Both the position numbers and the translations under genes were made by a program. A stretch of DNA of 64,000 nucleotides. Source: Streptomyces flavochromogenes (GTDB lineage Bacteria; Actinomycetota; Actinomycetes; Streptomycetales; Streptomycetaceae). The stretch lies in assembly GCF_000717595.1 (NCBI RefSeq), contig NZ_JNZO01000040.1:1-64000 (forward strand), in the 5' to 3' direction. Positions 48,901 through 57,875 of this stretch are shown here, piece by piece. The notes under the pieces were generated by a model. It was not told the origin of the DNA. It made no database searches and saw only the letters and a list, made by a program, of their open reading frames with translations. Within the stretch, counting starts at the first letter, position 1; every line of letters begins with the position of its first letter.

Positions 48901-49875
48901 ATGCGTGCCGACCGGCTGGTTTCCCTGGTGCTCCTGCTGCGTCAGCGCGGTCGTCTCACCGCGGACGCGCTGGCCCGTGAGCTGGCGGTGTCCACCCGCA
49001 CCGTGCTGCGCGACATCGAGGCGCTCTCCGCGGCCGGTGTCCCCGTCTACGCCGAGCGCGGCCGCCACGGCGGCTTCGCCCTGTTGCCCGGGTTCCGGAC
49101 CGAGCTCACCGGGCTGAACCACGACGAGGCCCTTGCCCTGCTGACCGCCGGACCGGGCCGCGGGGAGCAGGCGTTCGGCCTCGGTTCGGCGCGTGCCTCG
49201 GCCCTGCGGAAGGTTCTCGACGCGCTGCCCGAGAACCACCGGGCCACCGCGAGCGACGCGGTCCGGCGCTTTCTCGTCGAGCCGGAGACGGACCTGCTCT
49301 CGCGGAGGGTGGTCGCCGACGAGGTACCCGGCACCACGATGACCGAGGTCCGGCGCGCGGTGCTCGCCGGACACAGACTGCGCATCCACTACGCGGCCAC
49401 GGGCCAGGATCCGGAGTGGCGCACGGTGGACCCGATCGGCCTGGTCACGGTGCGCGACCGGGGCTATCTGCTGGCCACACGGGCCGGCGCGGACCGCACG
49501 TACCGGCTGTCACGGGTACGGGCCGCCGAGGAGCTCGCCGAGGCGGCCGAACGGCCCGACCGGGTCGACCTGGACCGGATCTGGCGGGAGCGCTCCGCCC
49601 GGTTCCTCGGCGACGACCACCTCGTCGTGTTGGTACGGGTGAACCCGGCGCGCCGCGAGGACCTGCTGGACACCGCGGTGGCCGTACGCGCCGAAGCACC
49701 GGACGCGGACGGCCGGCTGCGTCTGGAGCTGACCTACCAGGACTCACGACACGCCGAATGGGCCTTGTGGCAGCTCGGCATGGACGCGGAGGCCCTGGCA
49801 CCGCAGTCCCTGCGCACCGCCCTGCACGACCGCGCCTCCGCACTGGCCGACCGCTACGGAGGAACCTCGGCCTGA
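48901..49875 (+). CDS. YafY-type HTH-WYL transcriptional regulator
   Basis: 324 residues. The N-terminal HTH_11 domain (RLVSLVLLLRQRGRLTADALARELAVSTRTVLRDIEALSAAGVPVYAERG) is followed by a linker and a WYL domain (LRIHYAATGQDPEWRTVDPIGLVTVRDRGYLLATRAGADRTYRLSRV, about 158-205) and a C-terminal WCX-like extension (VRVNPARREDLLDT...). WYL domains sense nucleotides or nucleic acids. The 155-bp gap to the RidA gene holds an AT-rich run (tattccgttaacgttctcgg), a likely shared promoter, so RidA is the probable target. Confidence 0.93.
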   Translation: MRADRLVSLVLLLRQRGRLTADALARELAVSTRTVLRDIEALSAAGVPVYAERGRHGGFALLPGFRTELTGLNHDEALALLTAGPGRGEQAFGLGSARASALRKVLDALPENHRATASDAVRRFLVEPETDLLSRRVVADEVPGTTMTEVRRAVLAGHRLRIHYAATGQDPEWRTVDPIGLVTVRDRGYLLATRAGADRTYRLSRVRAAEELAEAAERPDRVDLDRIWRERSARFLGDDHLVVLVRVNPARREDLLDTAVAVRAEAPDADGRLRLELTYQDSRHAEWALWQLGMDAEALAPQSLRTALHDRASALADRYGGTSA

Positions 49876-50061
49876 GGCCCCCGTGAGGGAAGTGTGCCTG
49901 CGGTGTGGGGTCTTGAAGAGGAGACGCGCGAGCGGGCGGAAGGTTGTGCGCACGTTCGGTGTCGTCGACGTCACGAGATCATCACGAAGATCACCGGCCG
50001 GGTCCGATCCGGGGTCCATTGCTCGGAAAGATCCAGGACCGTCGTCGCACTGGCCGTGAAA
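49876..50061. other. Upstream gap of the DUF1906 gene
   Basis: Apart from the DasR-like site at 50062-50073, this 294-bp gap (to 50169) shows only a low-content mix of short direct and inverted repeats (gatccaggacc, ggtccgatccggggtcc). No gene is supported. Confidence 0.4.
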
Positions 50062-50073
50062 TGGTCAAGACCA
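50062..50073. promoter_or_regulatory. DasR-responsive-element-like palindrome
   Basis: TGGTCAAGACCA matches the core of the dre consensus (TGGTCTAGACCA) at 11 of 12 positions. It lies 97 bp upstream of the DUF1906/lysozyme-like gene. DasR is the GlcNAc-responsive GntR regulator of streptomycetes, so control by aminosugar supply would fit a wall-hydrolase gene. Confidence 0.5.
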
Positions 50074-50169
50074 GGGCTCCTCAAGGGCGTTGATCCCGAC
50101 CGACCCAGGTCGCGGCAGGCCCTTGTCCACCGGCTTTCACCTGCTGTCACCTGTCGAGAAGGGCACCCC

Positions 50170-52407
50170 ATGGCCGACGAGATGGTGCGTCAAGCCCAGG
50201 TCTCCATCAACCGCACGTACAGCAGCCGTATCGGCATGAGCGTCGAGGAGAACGGCCAGACCAGCTGGAACGTCATGTACGCCCTGACCCGTGCGCTCCA
50301 GTACGAGTTGGGCATCACCAGCCTGTCGAACAGCTTCGGCCCCGCCACCCTGGCGGCCATAGCCGAGAAGTACGGCAAGATCGACGCGTCCAACGTGCCG
50401 TCCGCGGACTTCTGCCGGATCCTGCAGTCCGCCCTGTACTGCAAGGGCTACGACGGCGGCGGCATCGACGGTACGTACAGCGCCCGCGTCCAGCAGTCCG
50501 TCACCGAGCTCAACGCCGACATGGGCCTGAGCGCGGTCTATCCGGGCAGCGCGCTGTGGCCGAAGGTCATCAAGGGCCTGTTCAACATGGACGCGTACGT
50601 CACCGTCAACGGCGGCTCCAGCGCCGTTCGTTCTGTGCAGCAGTGGCTCAACGGCCAGTACGTGCTGCGCAAGGACTTCTACGTCATCCCCTGCGACGGC
50701 CACCACTCGCGCGACGTCGCCAAGTCGATGCTCTTCGCCGTCCAGTACGAGCTCGGAATGGCGGACGGCGTCGCCAACGGTGTCTTCGGGCCCGGCACCC
50801 AGTCCGGCCTCAAGTCGCACACCCAGTCGGTCGGCAGCTCCGGCAACTGGGCGCGGCTGTTCACCGGCGCGATGATCCTCAATCAGAGGTCCGTCGCCTT
50901 CGGCGACTTCACCGGCGCGGTGTCCACCGCCGTCCAGGGCTTCCAGTCCTTCGCGAAGCTCCCGGTCACCGGCAACGGCGACTTCTCCACCTGGGCCTCC
51001 CTCCTCGTCTCCTACGGCGACCAGAGTCGTAACGGAGAGGCCTGCGACGGAGTCACCAAGATCACCGACGCCCGTGCGGCCGGTCTCAAGGCGGCCGGCG
51101 TGAAGTACATAGGCCGCTACCTCACCAACCCCAGCGCCACCTCTCTCCCCGAGAAGGCCATCCAGCCCGGAGAGCTGGCCACCATCGCCGCGAACGGCCT
51201 GCGCTGCTTCCCGATCTACCAGACGTACGGCCGGGACGCCGACGGCTTCAACTACGCCGCCGGACGGGCCGCCGGGCAGGCCGCCGCCAACGCCGCCCTC
51301 GACCACGGCTTCAAGCCGGGCTCACGGATCTTCTTCGCCGTCGACTTCGACGCGCTCGACCACGAGGTGACGTCGAACGTCCTGCCGCACTTCAAGGGCA
51401 TCGTGGACGCGCTGGCCGCCGACGGCGGACGGTTCGAGATCGGTGTGTACGGCCCCCGCAACGTCTGCACCCGCGTCGGCGAGGCCGGCCACTCCACCGC
51501 CTCGTTCGTCTCCGACATGTCCTCCGGCTTCTCCGGGAACCTCGGCTACCCGCTCCCCGCCGACTGGGCGTACGACCAGATCGTCACCCGCACCGTCGGC
51601 TCCGGCGCCGGCTCCATCGAGATCGACGTCAACATCGCCTCCGGCCGCGACACCGGCCAGGGCTCCTTCGACCCGCCGCGCCCGCCGCGCCCGGACGTCG
51701 CCTTCGACGGCTCCTTCCTCACCGCGCTGCACGAGGACCTCAGCCGGTACATGCGCAGCATCGGTTACGAGGACGACGGCGGCACCGGTACCGACGCCCG
51801 GCTCTTCACGCACACCCAGTGCTTCGAGACGATCATGGCGCACGACGCGCAGACCACCCAGCTGTCCCTCGCCTACAGCATGCGCAAGGCGCTCATCCAG
51901 ACCTCCGCCTACTGGGAGATGCGGCACTACGACCTCATCGACCAGGGGGTGGACCATCAGGTCGCCTCGTACCACCTCAACGGCATCGGCATCGTCAAGG
52001 ACTCCTCGACCGGCATCGGGCAGATCAGCGGCGAGGTCGGCATCCGGGCCTGGAACCACTGCATCGACAAGGGCTTCGTCACCGGCACGCGCACCGACCC
52101 GACCAAGGACGCCGACATCTGGACCATGTGGCAGAAGGTCAATCAGGACAACGCCTTCTCCCTGCGGACCGTGCCGCTGATCCACCTCTGGGGCGTCGCG
52201 GGCAAGCCCGGCGGCAAGAACCCGCCGGCGGGCGAGACCACTCTGCGCGACATGAGCCTGAACTACACCGAGGGCGAGATCTTCGAGATCATCCGCCGCT
52301 ACCAGGGCTGGGGCGACCAGGCCGAGACCGACGCGGCCAAGCGGATGGGGCTCTACCACATCTTCGAGAAGTACAACAACCTTGTCCGGCAGCTCGCCGG
52401 CGAGTGA
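50170..52407 (+). CDS. Peptidoglycan-binding, DUF1906 and lysozyme-like domain protein
   Basis: 745 residues from ATG 50170. Residues 1-290 hold two peptidoglycan-binding-like units (ALQYELGITSLSNSFGPATL; FAVQYELGMADGVANGVFGPGTQSGL). DUF1906, a GH25-like TIM barrel of the Rv2525c type, spans 294-495 (GVKYIGRYL, FPIYQTYG, RIFFAVDFDALD, EIGVYGP, DYDQI-like YDQIV). A linker PPRPPRP leads to residues 510-745, where YWEMRHYD and SSTGIGQI resemble the catalytic Glu and Ser-Gly region of lysozyme-like folds. There is no signal peptide, unusual for a wall hydrolase. Its function is probably glycan binding and cleavage. Confidence 0.8.
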   Translation: MADEMVRQAQVSINRTYSSRIGMSVEENGQTSWNVMYALTRALQYELGITSLSNSFGPATLAAIAEKYGKIDASNVPSADFCRILQSALYCKGYDGGGIDGTYSARVQQSVTELNADMGLSAVYPGSALWPKVIKGLFNMDAYVTVNGGSSAVRSVQQWLNGQYVLRKDFYVIPCDGHHSRDVAKSMLFAVQYELGMADGVANGVFGPGTQSGLKSHTQSVGSSGNWARLFTGAMILNQRSVAFGDFTGAVSTAVQGFQSFAKLPVTGNGDFSTWASLLVSYGDQSRNGEACDGVTKITDARAAGLKAAGVKYIGRYLTNPSATSLPEKAIQPGELATIAANGLRCFPIYQTYGRDADGFNYAAGRAAGQAAANAALDHGFKPGSRIFFAVDFDALDHEVTSNVLPHFKGIVDALAADGGRFEIGVYGPRNVCTRVGEAGHSTASFVSDMSSGFSGNLGYPLPADWAYDQIVTRTVGSGAGSIEIDVNIASGRDTGQGSFDPPRPPRPDVAFDGSFLTALHEDLSRYMRSIGYEDDGGTGTDARLFTHTQCFETIMAHDAQTTQLSLAYSMRKALIQTSAYWEMRHYDLIDQGVDHQVASYHLNGIGIVKDSSTGIGQISGEVGIRAWNHCIDKGFVTGTRTDPTKDADIWTMWQKVNQDNAFSLRTVPLIHLWGVAGKPGGKNPPAGETTLRDMSLNYTEGEIFEIIRRYQGWGDQAETDAAKRMGLYHIFEKYNNLVRQLAGE

Positions 52408-52417
52408 GGTGGTCGCC

Positions 52418-52903
52418 ATGACCTCCTCGTACCCCGCCTTCGTGCCCCTGCTGATCGGCATCGTCGTCGCCGCCCTCACCGCCTTCGGTCTCACCGGTTA
52501 CGGCTTCCCGGCGATCGGCCGGGGGGCCGTGGCACGCGGCGGCGCCGCGCTCGCCGGAGCCCTCGCCGCGGTCGCCTACGCCTGGGGCCTGGTGTCGCTC
52601 CTCCGCGACGAGAGCGGCACCGCCCAGGCCTGCCAGGACGCGAACCCCGGCCTGTACGGGCAGGTGAGCGGCTACAGCGTGTCCTATCTGCCCCCCGGCC
52701 TCGACTGCCGGCTGACATCCGGTGGTTCGTACGCGGCGGCCGTCCCCGACTTCCTCACACCCGTGATGACGGGCAGTGCGGTGATCGCGGTGACGCTCGC
52801 CCTGCTCGCCGTTGCCGAACACCGCCGCACCACCCCGTCCGTACGCCCCCGGCATCCCGCGCCTTCCCCGCATTCCGAGCATTCCGAGAAGAGGAACACG
52901 TGA
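52418..52903 (+). CDS. Small membrane protein of unknown function
   Basis: 161 residues from ATG 52418, 10 bp after the upstream stop, with GAGGTGG as ribosome site. Helices are at about 10-32 (PLLIGIVVAALTAFGLTGYGF), 42-60 (ALAGALAAVAYAWGLVSLL) and 110-128 (VMTGSAVIAVTLALLAVAEH). A Cys pair (ACQDANPGLYGQ..., GLDCRL) lies in the loop between helices two and three. The tail is His/Ser/Pro-rich. It is part of an operon with the DUF1906 protein and overlaps the Tat protein gene by four bases. Confidence 0.7.
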   Translation: MTSSYPAFVPLLIGIVVAALTAFGLTGYGFPAIGRGAVARGGAALAGALAAVAYAWGLVSLLRDESGTAQACQDANPGLYGQVSGYSVSYLPPGLDCRLTSGGSYAAAVPDFLTPVMTGSAVIAVTLALLAVAEHRRTTPSVRPRHPAPSPHSEHSEKRNT

Positions 52904-53670
52904 GCGCCACTCCCGCCTCCCCGCTGTCCCGCCGAGGCTTCCTGCTGCGTGCCGCCGCCGTCGCCACCGCCGCGGTGGCGCTCCCGCACTCGCAGGCGCT
53001 GGCCTCCCCGGCGTACGCCGTCGCCCCGCGGGACTACACCTTCCCCCGGGCCATCCGCGAGGGCGTCGCACGGGCCGAAGCCCGGAACGAGCGACTCCTC
53101 ACCGGAGCCCGCTCGGCCAACGGCTGGGCCATCGAGGCCGCCGCCGACCAGGGCGGATCCATCGCCACCCGGCCCGTGCCCGGCACCCCCGTGACGGACC
53201 TCCAGGTCCGGCTCGGCGCACCCGAGACCGTCCTGGTCCACCTCGTACGCCGCTTCCACTACGAGATCGCCGAGCTCCAGCCCGGCGAGGCCGTCGGCTG
53301 GACCGCTCCGGACGGGCTCCGGGGGCCCGCCCGCAACCTGGCCTCCGGCACCGCCGTCCGCGTCCGCCCCGGCCACTTCCCGCCCGGCACCAAGGGCGGC
53401 TACTTCCCCCTCGAACTCGCCGTTCTCCGCGACATCCTCGCGGAACTCCAGGGCGTCGTACGCTGGGGCGGCGACGACCGTGCCGTCGACGAGGCCCTCT
53501 TCTACCTCGCCGTCGGCCCCGACGACACCCGACTGGCCGCCGTCGCCGAACGCCTCCGCACCGGGCAGCGCACCTCCGGCCAGGGCGCCGGCGTCCTCGT
53601 GGACGTACACGACAAGCGTCGCCGCTCGGCCGCCGACGCCCTCGCCCGCCGCCAGCGGACCGAGGCCTGA
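52900..53670 (+). CDS. Tat-exported protein of unknown function
   Basis: 256 residues from GTG 52900, overlapping the preceding stop (GTGA). The twin-arginine signal SRRGFLLRAAAVATAAVALP (about 9-30) is followed by an A-x-A-like cleavage site (QALASPA). The mature protein is charged and helical with no recognised domain (FPRAIREGVARAEARNERLLTGARSANGWAIEAAADQGG...). As the third gene of an operon with DUF1906 and a membrane protein, it is probably extracytoplasmic and wall-related. No catalytic motif is visible. Confidence 0.75.
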   Translation: MSATPASPLSRRGFLLRAAAVATAAVALPHSQALASPAYAVAPRDYTFPRAIREGVARAEARNERLLTGARSANGWAIEAAADQGGSIATRPVPGTPVTDLQVRLGAPETVLVHLVRRFHYEIAELQPGEAVGWTAPDGLRGPARNLASGTAVRVRPGHFPPGTKGGYFPLELAVLRDILAELQGVVRWGGDDRAVDEALFYLAVGPDDTRLAAVAERLRTGQRTSGQGAGVLVDVHDKRRRSAADALARRQRTEA

Positions 53671-53676
53671 CGCCGA

Positions 53677-53700
53677 GCCCCGCCCTTTCGGGGGCGGGGC
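53677..53700 (+). terminator. Terminator of the DUF1906 operon
   Basis: 9-nt perfect arms (gccccgccc / gggcggggc), 6-nt loop, 7 nt after the stop at 53670. Confidence 0.75.
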
Positions 53701-53807
53701 CACGACGAGGGCCGCACGCCCGCCGGGGCGAGGGGCCGATCGGCCCGACGACGAGGGGCGGCCCGGTGGCAGGATGATGCGGGGATGAACGAGGCAGGGG
53801 GACGCGG

Positions 53808-55799
53808 ATGTCGCTGAAGGCGCTCGACGCCGTGGTGTGGGACGGCCTTGCGACGGCAAGTCCGACGGAGCAGGTCGAGGACGTCCGTCGGGCGCTTCGC
53901 CGGCTCGTCACGGCCGGCCCGGCGGCGAAGGAGGAGGACGCCTACCCGCTGTACTCGCTCGTCGCGAGGGAAGGGTGTGAGCCGCCGTCCGCGGCGGCGG
54001 TGGCCCTGCCCTTCGTCATCGCCCTCGCCGCCGACCCCGTCGTGCCGGTGAGGGTGCGCCGCGAACTCGTCGACGTACTGGTGGCGATGCAGGCACCCGC
54101 CCTGAACGGTGAGGACTGGTCCGGGGCATGGGCCCTGCTCGCGGATCCGGAGCCGGCGATGCGGCGGGCCGGGATGGGGCTGGCCGTCGGAGCCGAAAGG
54201 CTCCTGGAGCGGTGGCGGGTGGAGACGGACCCGGCGGTACGGCTGCCACTGCTGCTCGCCCTCGGCGAAGAGGCCGCGGCCGGGCGGGCCGGGCAACGAG
54301 AGGACGAGGTACGAGCCGTGCTGTCCGCGATGCTGGACGCCGACGACCCCGTCCTGTGGGTCGCGGCCGTGCACGCCTCGGCGGAGCTCGACCGCGACCT
54401 GCCGCTCCGGCACATGGACAGGCTGATCGAGGTGTTCTCCGACCTCGTCCTGAGACCGCGGTTCGAAGAGGTCTGGTACTCCCCGAACGTCGACGGCTCC
54501 TGGACCCGCGAGGACCTGGTGCGGTCGACGGCCGTGCTGTTCGAACACGAGCGCGAGGCCGAACTCTCCTTCGCCGTCACGCTGATCGAGACGGCCGGGC
54601 GAACGGCGGACACCGCACTGTGCCGGGAGGCACTCGACGTGGCGTGGCGCCTCCTCACCGAACGACGGTCCGTGGAAGCCGCCCTGCTGCCCCTCGCGGG
54701 CGGGCTGCTGACCCATCCGGACGGGACCCTGCGGCTGAGGGCGGCGAACATCCTCGCGGTGCTCGGCCCGGCGGCGGCTCCCTACGCCGACCGGCTCGCC
54801 GACATGCTCGACGACGACGCGTCCGACGACCTTCTCGACGGAACAGTCCGGGAGATCGCCCGGTGGGCACTGACCCGGATCGACGACCCGCGCGCTCTGC
54901 CGGGGCTGATGGAGCAGCTCCGCGCACAGGCGGAGGAGCAGGGCCGAGGCTACGTCATCGGTGATCCGAGGCGGCCGGAGATCACGGACGTGCTGGTCCC
55001 GCTGCGCGCGCACGCGGACGTCCTGCTGCCCGCCATGCTGGAGGCGATCCGTGAGGGCGGACCCCGAGAAGGTCTGACGCACACCATCCTCCACGTGCTG
55101 GAGGCCTGGGGCGAGGACGCGCAGTCCGCCGCCCTGCCCGAGCTCCTCCCGCTCCTCACGGACACCTCCACCTCGACCACGGTCCTGAGGATCCTGTTGA
55201 GCATGGGACCGGCCGCGGCCTCGGCCGAACCCGCCCTGCGGACCTGCCAGGTGGAGGACCATCCGGGCAACCACGACTTGATGGCCTGGACTTCCGCGCG
55301 TATCGGCGGTGACCGCGACGCGGCCCTGCGGGTCATCGGTGAGGCGGTCCTCACGGCGGAGAACCCCGGGTGGGGTCCGATGAGCACCCTCGCCGGATTC
55401 GGTTCCGACGCGGCACCCTACGCGGACGGGCTGCGCGCCCTCATGGAGAACCTCACGCACTGGTCCCGGCTCAGGGCGGCGATCACGCTCTGGGAGATCA
55501 CGGGCCGGCTCGAACCGACCATGCGGGTCCTGGAGGAGTTCGTCCTGCCGATCGCCGACGGCGGAGACGGCTACGGCTTCTTCCAGGACGCTCTGAGGGC
55601 CCTGATCCGCATGGGTGAGATCAGCCCCGCGATCCGCACGGCGCTGCTGGCGATACGGGAGTCGGAGCGCCGCCTGAGCCGGGATGGCGGGTACCCCATG
55701 ATTCTCCTGGACAAGGAACTGCGCGGCCTGATCGAGGAAGCCCTCGGCGGCGCTTGCGCCGCCGCTCCGGCGTCCACCGTCAGAACAGGTTCCCCATGA
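53808..55799 (+). CDS. Large HEAT-like alpha-solenoid protein
   Basis: 663 residues. Repeated helix pairs of the HEAT type recur about every 35-45 residues: VAMQAPALNGEDWSGAWALLADPEPAMRRAG, LRLRAANILAVLGPAAAPYADRLADMLDD, GTVREIARWALTRIDDPRALPGLMEQL, LRAAITLWEITGRLEPTMRVLEEFV. No enzyme motif, signal or span is seen, so it is likely a cytosolic binding scaffold. It stands alone behind a terminator. Its last 20 nt overlap the end of the convergent small membrane protein gene. Confidence 0.75.
   Translation: MSLKALDAVVWDGLATASPTEQVEDVRRALRRLVTAGPAAKEEDAYPLYSLVAREGCEPPSAAAVALPFVIALAADPVVPVRVRRELVDVLVAMQAPALNGEDWSGAWALLADPEPAMRRAGMGLAVGAERLLERWRVETDPAVRLPLLLALGEEAAAGRAGQREDEVRAVLSAMLDADDPVLWVAAVHASAELDRDLPLRHMDRLIEVFSDLVLRPRFEEVWYSPNVDGSWTREDLVRSTAVLFEHEREAELSFAVTLIETAGRTADTALCREALDVAWRLLTERRSVEAALLPLAGGLLTHPDGTLRLRAANILAVLGPAAAPYADRLADMLDDDASDDLLDGTVREIARWALTRIDDPRALPGLMEQLRAQAEEQGRGYVIGDPRRPEITDVLVPLRAHADVLLPAMLEAIREGGPREGLTHTILHVLEAWGEDAQSAALPELLPLLTDTSTSTTVLRILLSMGPAAASAEPALRTCQVEDHPGNHDLMAWTSARIGGDRDAALRVIGEAVLTAENPGWGPMSTLAGFGSDAAPYADGLRALMENLTHWSRLRAAITLWEITGRLEPTMRVLEEFVLPIADGGDGYGFFQDALRALIRMGEISPAIRTALLAIRESERRLSRDGGYPMILLDKELRGLIEEALGGACAAAPASTVRTGSP
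55745..55764. terminator. Hairpin at the convergent gene end
   Basis: 9-nt perfect arms (cggcggcgc / gcgccgccg), 2-nt centre, within the solenoid tail and just past the stop (55780) of the minus-strand small gene. Confidence 0.5.
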
Positions 55800-55935
55800 A
55801 GTCGAAGAACCGGTTCACGGCGACGATCGCGAGAATCACGAGCCCGATCAGGACCACGTAGAACCAGGAACAGCCGCCCCCCACGTCCACCTGGTGCTCG
55901 TCCCGACCGCCCAGCTCTCCGTCGAACAGGTCCAC
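55780..55935 (-). CDS. 51-residue single-span membrane protein
   Basis: Starts at GTG 55935, with a GAGAGGGGA ribosome site about 6 nt upstream. An acidic start (VDLFDGELGGRDEHQVDVGG) is followed by one hydrophobic helix (about 24-40, FYVVLIGLVILAIVAV) and ends NRFFDFMGNLF. A longer frame upstream is shadow sequence. It overlaps the 3' end of the solenoid gene by 20 nt. Function unknown; the type resembles small stress-associated membrane peptides. Confidence 0.6.
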   Translation of the reverse strand: MDLFDGELGGRDEHQVDVGGGCSWFYVVLIGLVILAIVAVNRFFDFMGNLF

Positions 55936-56099
55936 GTCCGTCCCCTCTCCCCACCCGGGCCACCCCCGGGCCCCACGGCCCGTATGGACGCACTTTCGCA
56001 CGCCCGGGTTCCGGAGCCGAAGGGGTCGCGTACTCAGCCGTGTACTCAGTCGTGCACGCGCCGAACAGGTCTTACTCGGGCGGTGAGTGGAGGAAGGGT

Positions 56100-57086
56100 C
56101 TAGCGGCTCCGGAACATCGGCCTCGCCCACGCGGGTGGGTCCCGCGGCGGGGTCAGCGGGTCCCGGCTCTTCGTCACGACCGGTCCGCCTCCGCCCGTCG
56201 TCAGCGCCGCCCGCAGCTCGGCCACGAACTCCAGGCACGTCCCGTACCGCTCCTCGGGCGTCTTCGCCAGCGCCTTCGCGAACACCGCGTCCGCCGACTC
56301 CGGCAGCCCCGGCCGGACCTCGGAGAGCGGTGGCGGCGGGTCGTACTGCTGCGCCCACAGCACCGCCCAGTCGGTGTCACGGCGGAACGGTGGCGCCCCC
56401 ACCAGCGTCTCGAAGACCACGCACGCCAGGCTGTACACGTCGCACCGGCCGTCCACCGGCTTCCCCGAGATCTGCTCGGGCGCCACGTAGTCCAGCGTGC
56501 CCACGAACTCGCCCACCGTGGTGAACCCCGTCAGGGACAGCGACTTCTTCGTCAGGCCGAAGTCCGTGAGGTACACGTGCTCCGGATGGTCCCGGTCCGT
56601 ACCCTCCGCCACCAGGATGTTGCCGGGCTTCACATCCCGGTGGACCAGATCGTGGGCGTGCGCCGCGTCCAGGGCCGAAGCCACCTGCACGGCGATCCGT
56701 CCCGCCTTCCCCGGCGGCAGCGGCCCCTCGCGGTCCAGCAGGGCCACCAGGTCCTGCCCCGCGACGTACCGCATGGCGATGTACAGCACCCCCTCCGTCT
56801 CGCCCGCGTCGAAGACTGGCACGATGTGGGGGTGGTCGATCGAGGCGGCGACCCGCGACTCGTGCGCGAAGCGCCTGCGGAAGGTGTCGTTACGGGCCAG
56901 TTCGGGGGCGAGCAGCTTCAGTGCCACCGTCCGGCCGAGCCGCAGGTCCCGCGCCCGGTACACGACCGCCATCCCGCCGCGGCCGATCTCGCTCTCCACC
57001 CGGTAGCCCGCGATCTCCTTGCCGAGGAGTCCGGAGGGACGGCCCGCCGGCAGCTCCGGTTCGTCACGCGGCCCGCCGGCCATCAC
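56100..57086 (-). CDS. Eukaryotic-type Ser/Thr protein kinase, cytosolic
   Basis: 328 residues. Kinase motifs are in order: glycine loop IGRGGMAVVY at 34-43, Lys57 (VALKLL), catalytic HRDVKPGN at 149-156, DFG at 175-177, and activation loop ending in VGTLDYVAPEQ. Unlike most streptomycete Pkn kinases it has no transmembrane segment or PASTA domain after the kinase (ends KSRDPLTPPRDPPAWARP). Its first four coding bases overlap the stop of the SH3b/TQ gene (ATGA), making a tight operon with an FHA-ABC exporter. It should phosphorylate partners of that operon. Confidence 0.95.
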   Translation of the reverse strand: MMAGGPRDEPELPAGRPSGLLGKEIAGYRVESEIGRGGMAVVYRARDLRLGRTVALKLLAPELARNDTFRRRFAHESRVAASIDHPHIVPVFDAGETEGVLYIAMRYVAGQDLVALLDREGPLPPGKAGRIAVQVASALDAAHAHDLVHRDVKPGNILVAEGTDRDHPEHVYLTDFGLTKKSLSLTGFTTVGEFVGTLDYVAPEQISGKPVDGRCDVYSLACVVFETLVGAPPFRRDTDWAVLWAQQYDPPPPLSEVRPGLPESADAVFAKALAKTPEERYGTCLEFVAELRAALTTGGGGPVVTKSRDPLTPPRDPPAWARPMFRSR

Positions 57087-57871
57087 TCCTCACCGGCCGT
57101 TCGGTGCGGAGGGCTCTCCACGATCTGCGTGGGCGGTGGAGCCGGGGCCGCGGCGGGGTCCGCCTGCGGCTGCGGCACGGCTTGGGTCGGTGGCGGGCCG
57201 GCGGCCGGCGGCGGGTCGCCCCGCAGCACCACCTGGGTCGGCTCGTGGTCGGGGGGCGCGGTCGCGGGCCGATCGTGACCGTCGGCTTCGGCTTCCCCGG
57301 CTTCCCCGGCTTCGTCGGGCTTCGCCCCGTCGGCGGCGGGGGAGACCGGGGACGCCGGGGAGGCGATCGAGGGCGCCGACGACGCCGCGTACGTACTCAG
57401 CCCCACCCCGTCGCAGTACACCCACCGCTCGTGCTCCGCGTCGTACAGCCACACCGACTCGCCGTCGACGACCATGCCCACCCGCAGCCCACGCGTCCGC
57501 AGCCGGAAGTTCTCACCGTCGAGGTGCCCCGCCCCCAGAGCCTCCGCCGCCCGCCGGTAGCGGCCGAGCGCGTCCTCGGCGCGGGCGATCAGCGGGCGCG
57601 GGTCGGCGGTCCTGGTGAGCGGCTGTCCCGCCGCCGGCGGATCGTCCGGGACGGTGACGAGGAGCCGCGCGTCGACCCAGGCCGTCCAGCCGTTGGAGCA
57701 GAGGATCCGCCCCCAGTCACCGGCCCGCTCCTCCAGACGTACCGGCAGGAACGCGTCGAGCGGCGTCGTGGGCAGCCCCGGATCCGGCTCCTCCCAGGTG
57801 TCGAGACCGTCGCGCGGTACGACATGGGTGGGCCGGAAGTCCGGCACGTACTCGGGTACGGGGACGCTCAC
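57083..57871 (-). CDS. SH3b-like protein with repeated P-T-Q-x-V motifs
   Basis: 262 residues from GTG 57871, 4 bp after the exporter stop; the ribosome site GGAGG overlaps that stop. An SH3b-like domain (LPVRLEERAGDWGRILCSNGWTAWVDARLLV, about 42-72) is followed by a helical middle and an Ala/Pro/Glu tail. Four motifs stand out: PTHVV at 14-18, PTQVV at 211-215, PTQAV at 228-232 and PTQIV at 247-251. A Thr followed by Q and a hydrophobic residue is a common kinase site and FHA-binding signal (as in GarA-type substrates). It likely is phosphorylated by the kinase and docks on the FHA domains of the exporter. No TM span. Confidence 0.75.
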   Translation of the reverse strand: MSVPVPEYVPDFRPTHVVPRDGLDTWEEPDPGLPTTPLDAFLPVRLEERAGDWGRILCSNGWTAWVDARLLVTVPDDPPAAGQPLTRTADPRPLIARAEDALGRYRRAAEALGAGHLDGENFRLRTRGLRVGMVVDGESVWLYDAEHERWVYCDGVGLSTYAASSAPSIASPASPVSPAADGAKPDEAGEAGEAEADGHDRPATAPPDHEPTQVVLRGDPPPAAGPPPTQAVPQPQADPAAAPAPPPTQIVESPPHRTAGEE

Positions 57872-57875
57872 GGGC

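Noticed and set aside
50170..52407. Phage endolysin in a prophage
   Set aside because: No phage structural, holin or integrase genes flank it; the neighbours are ordinary chromosomal genes.
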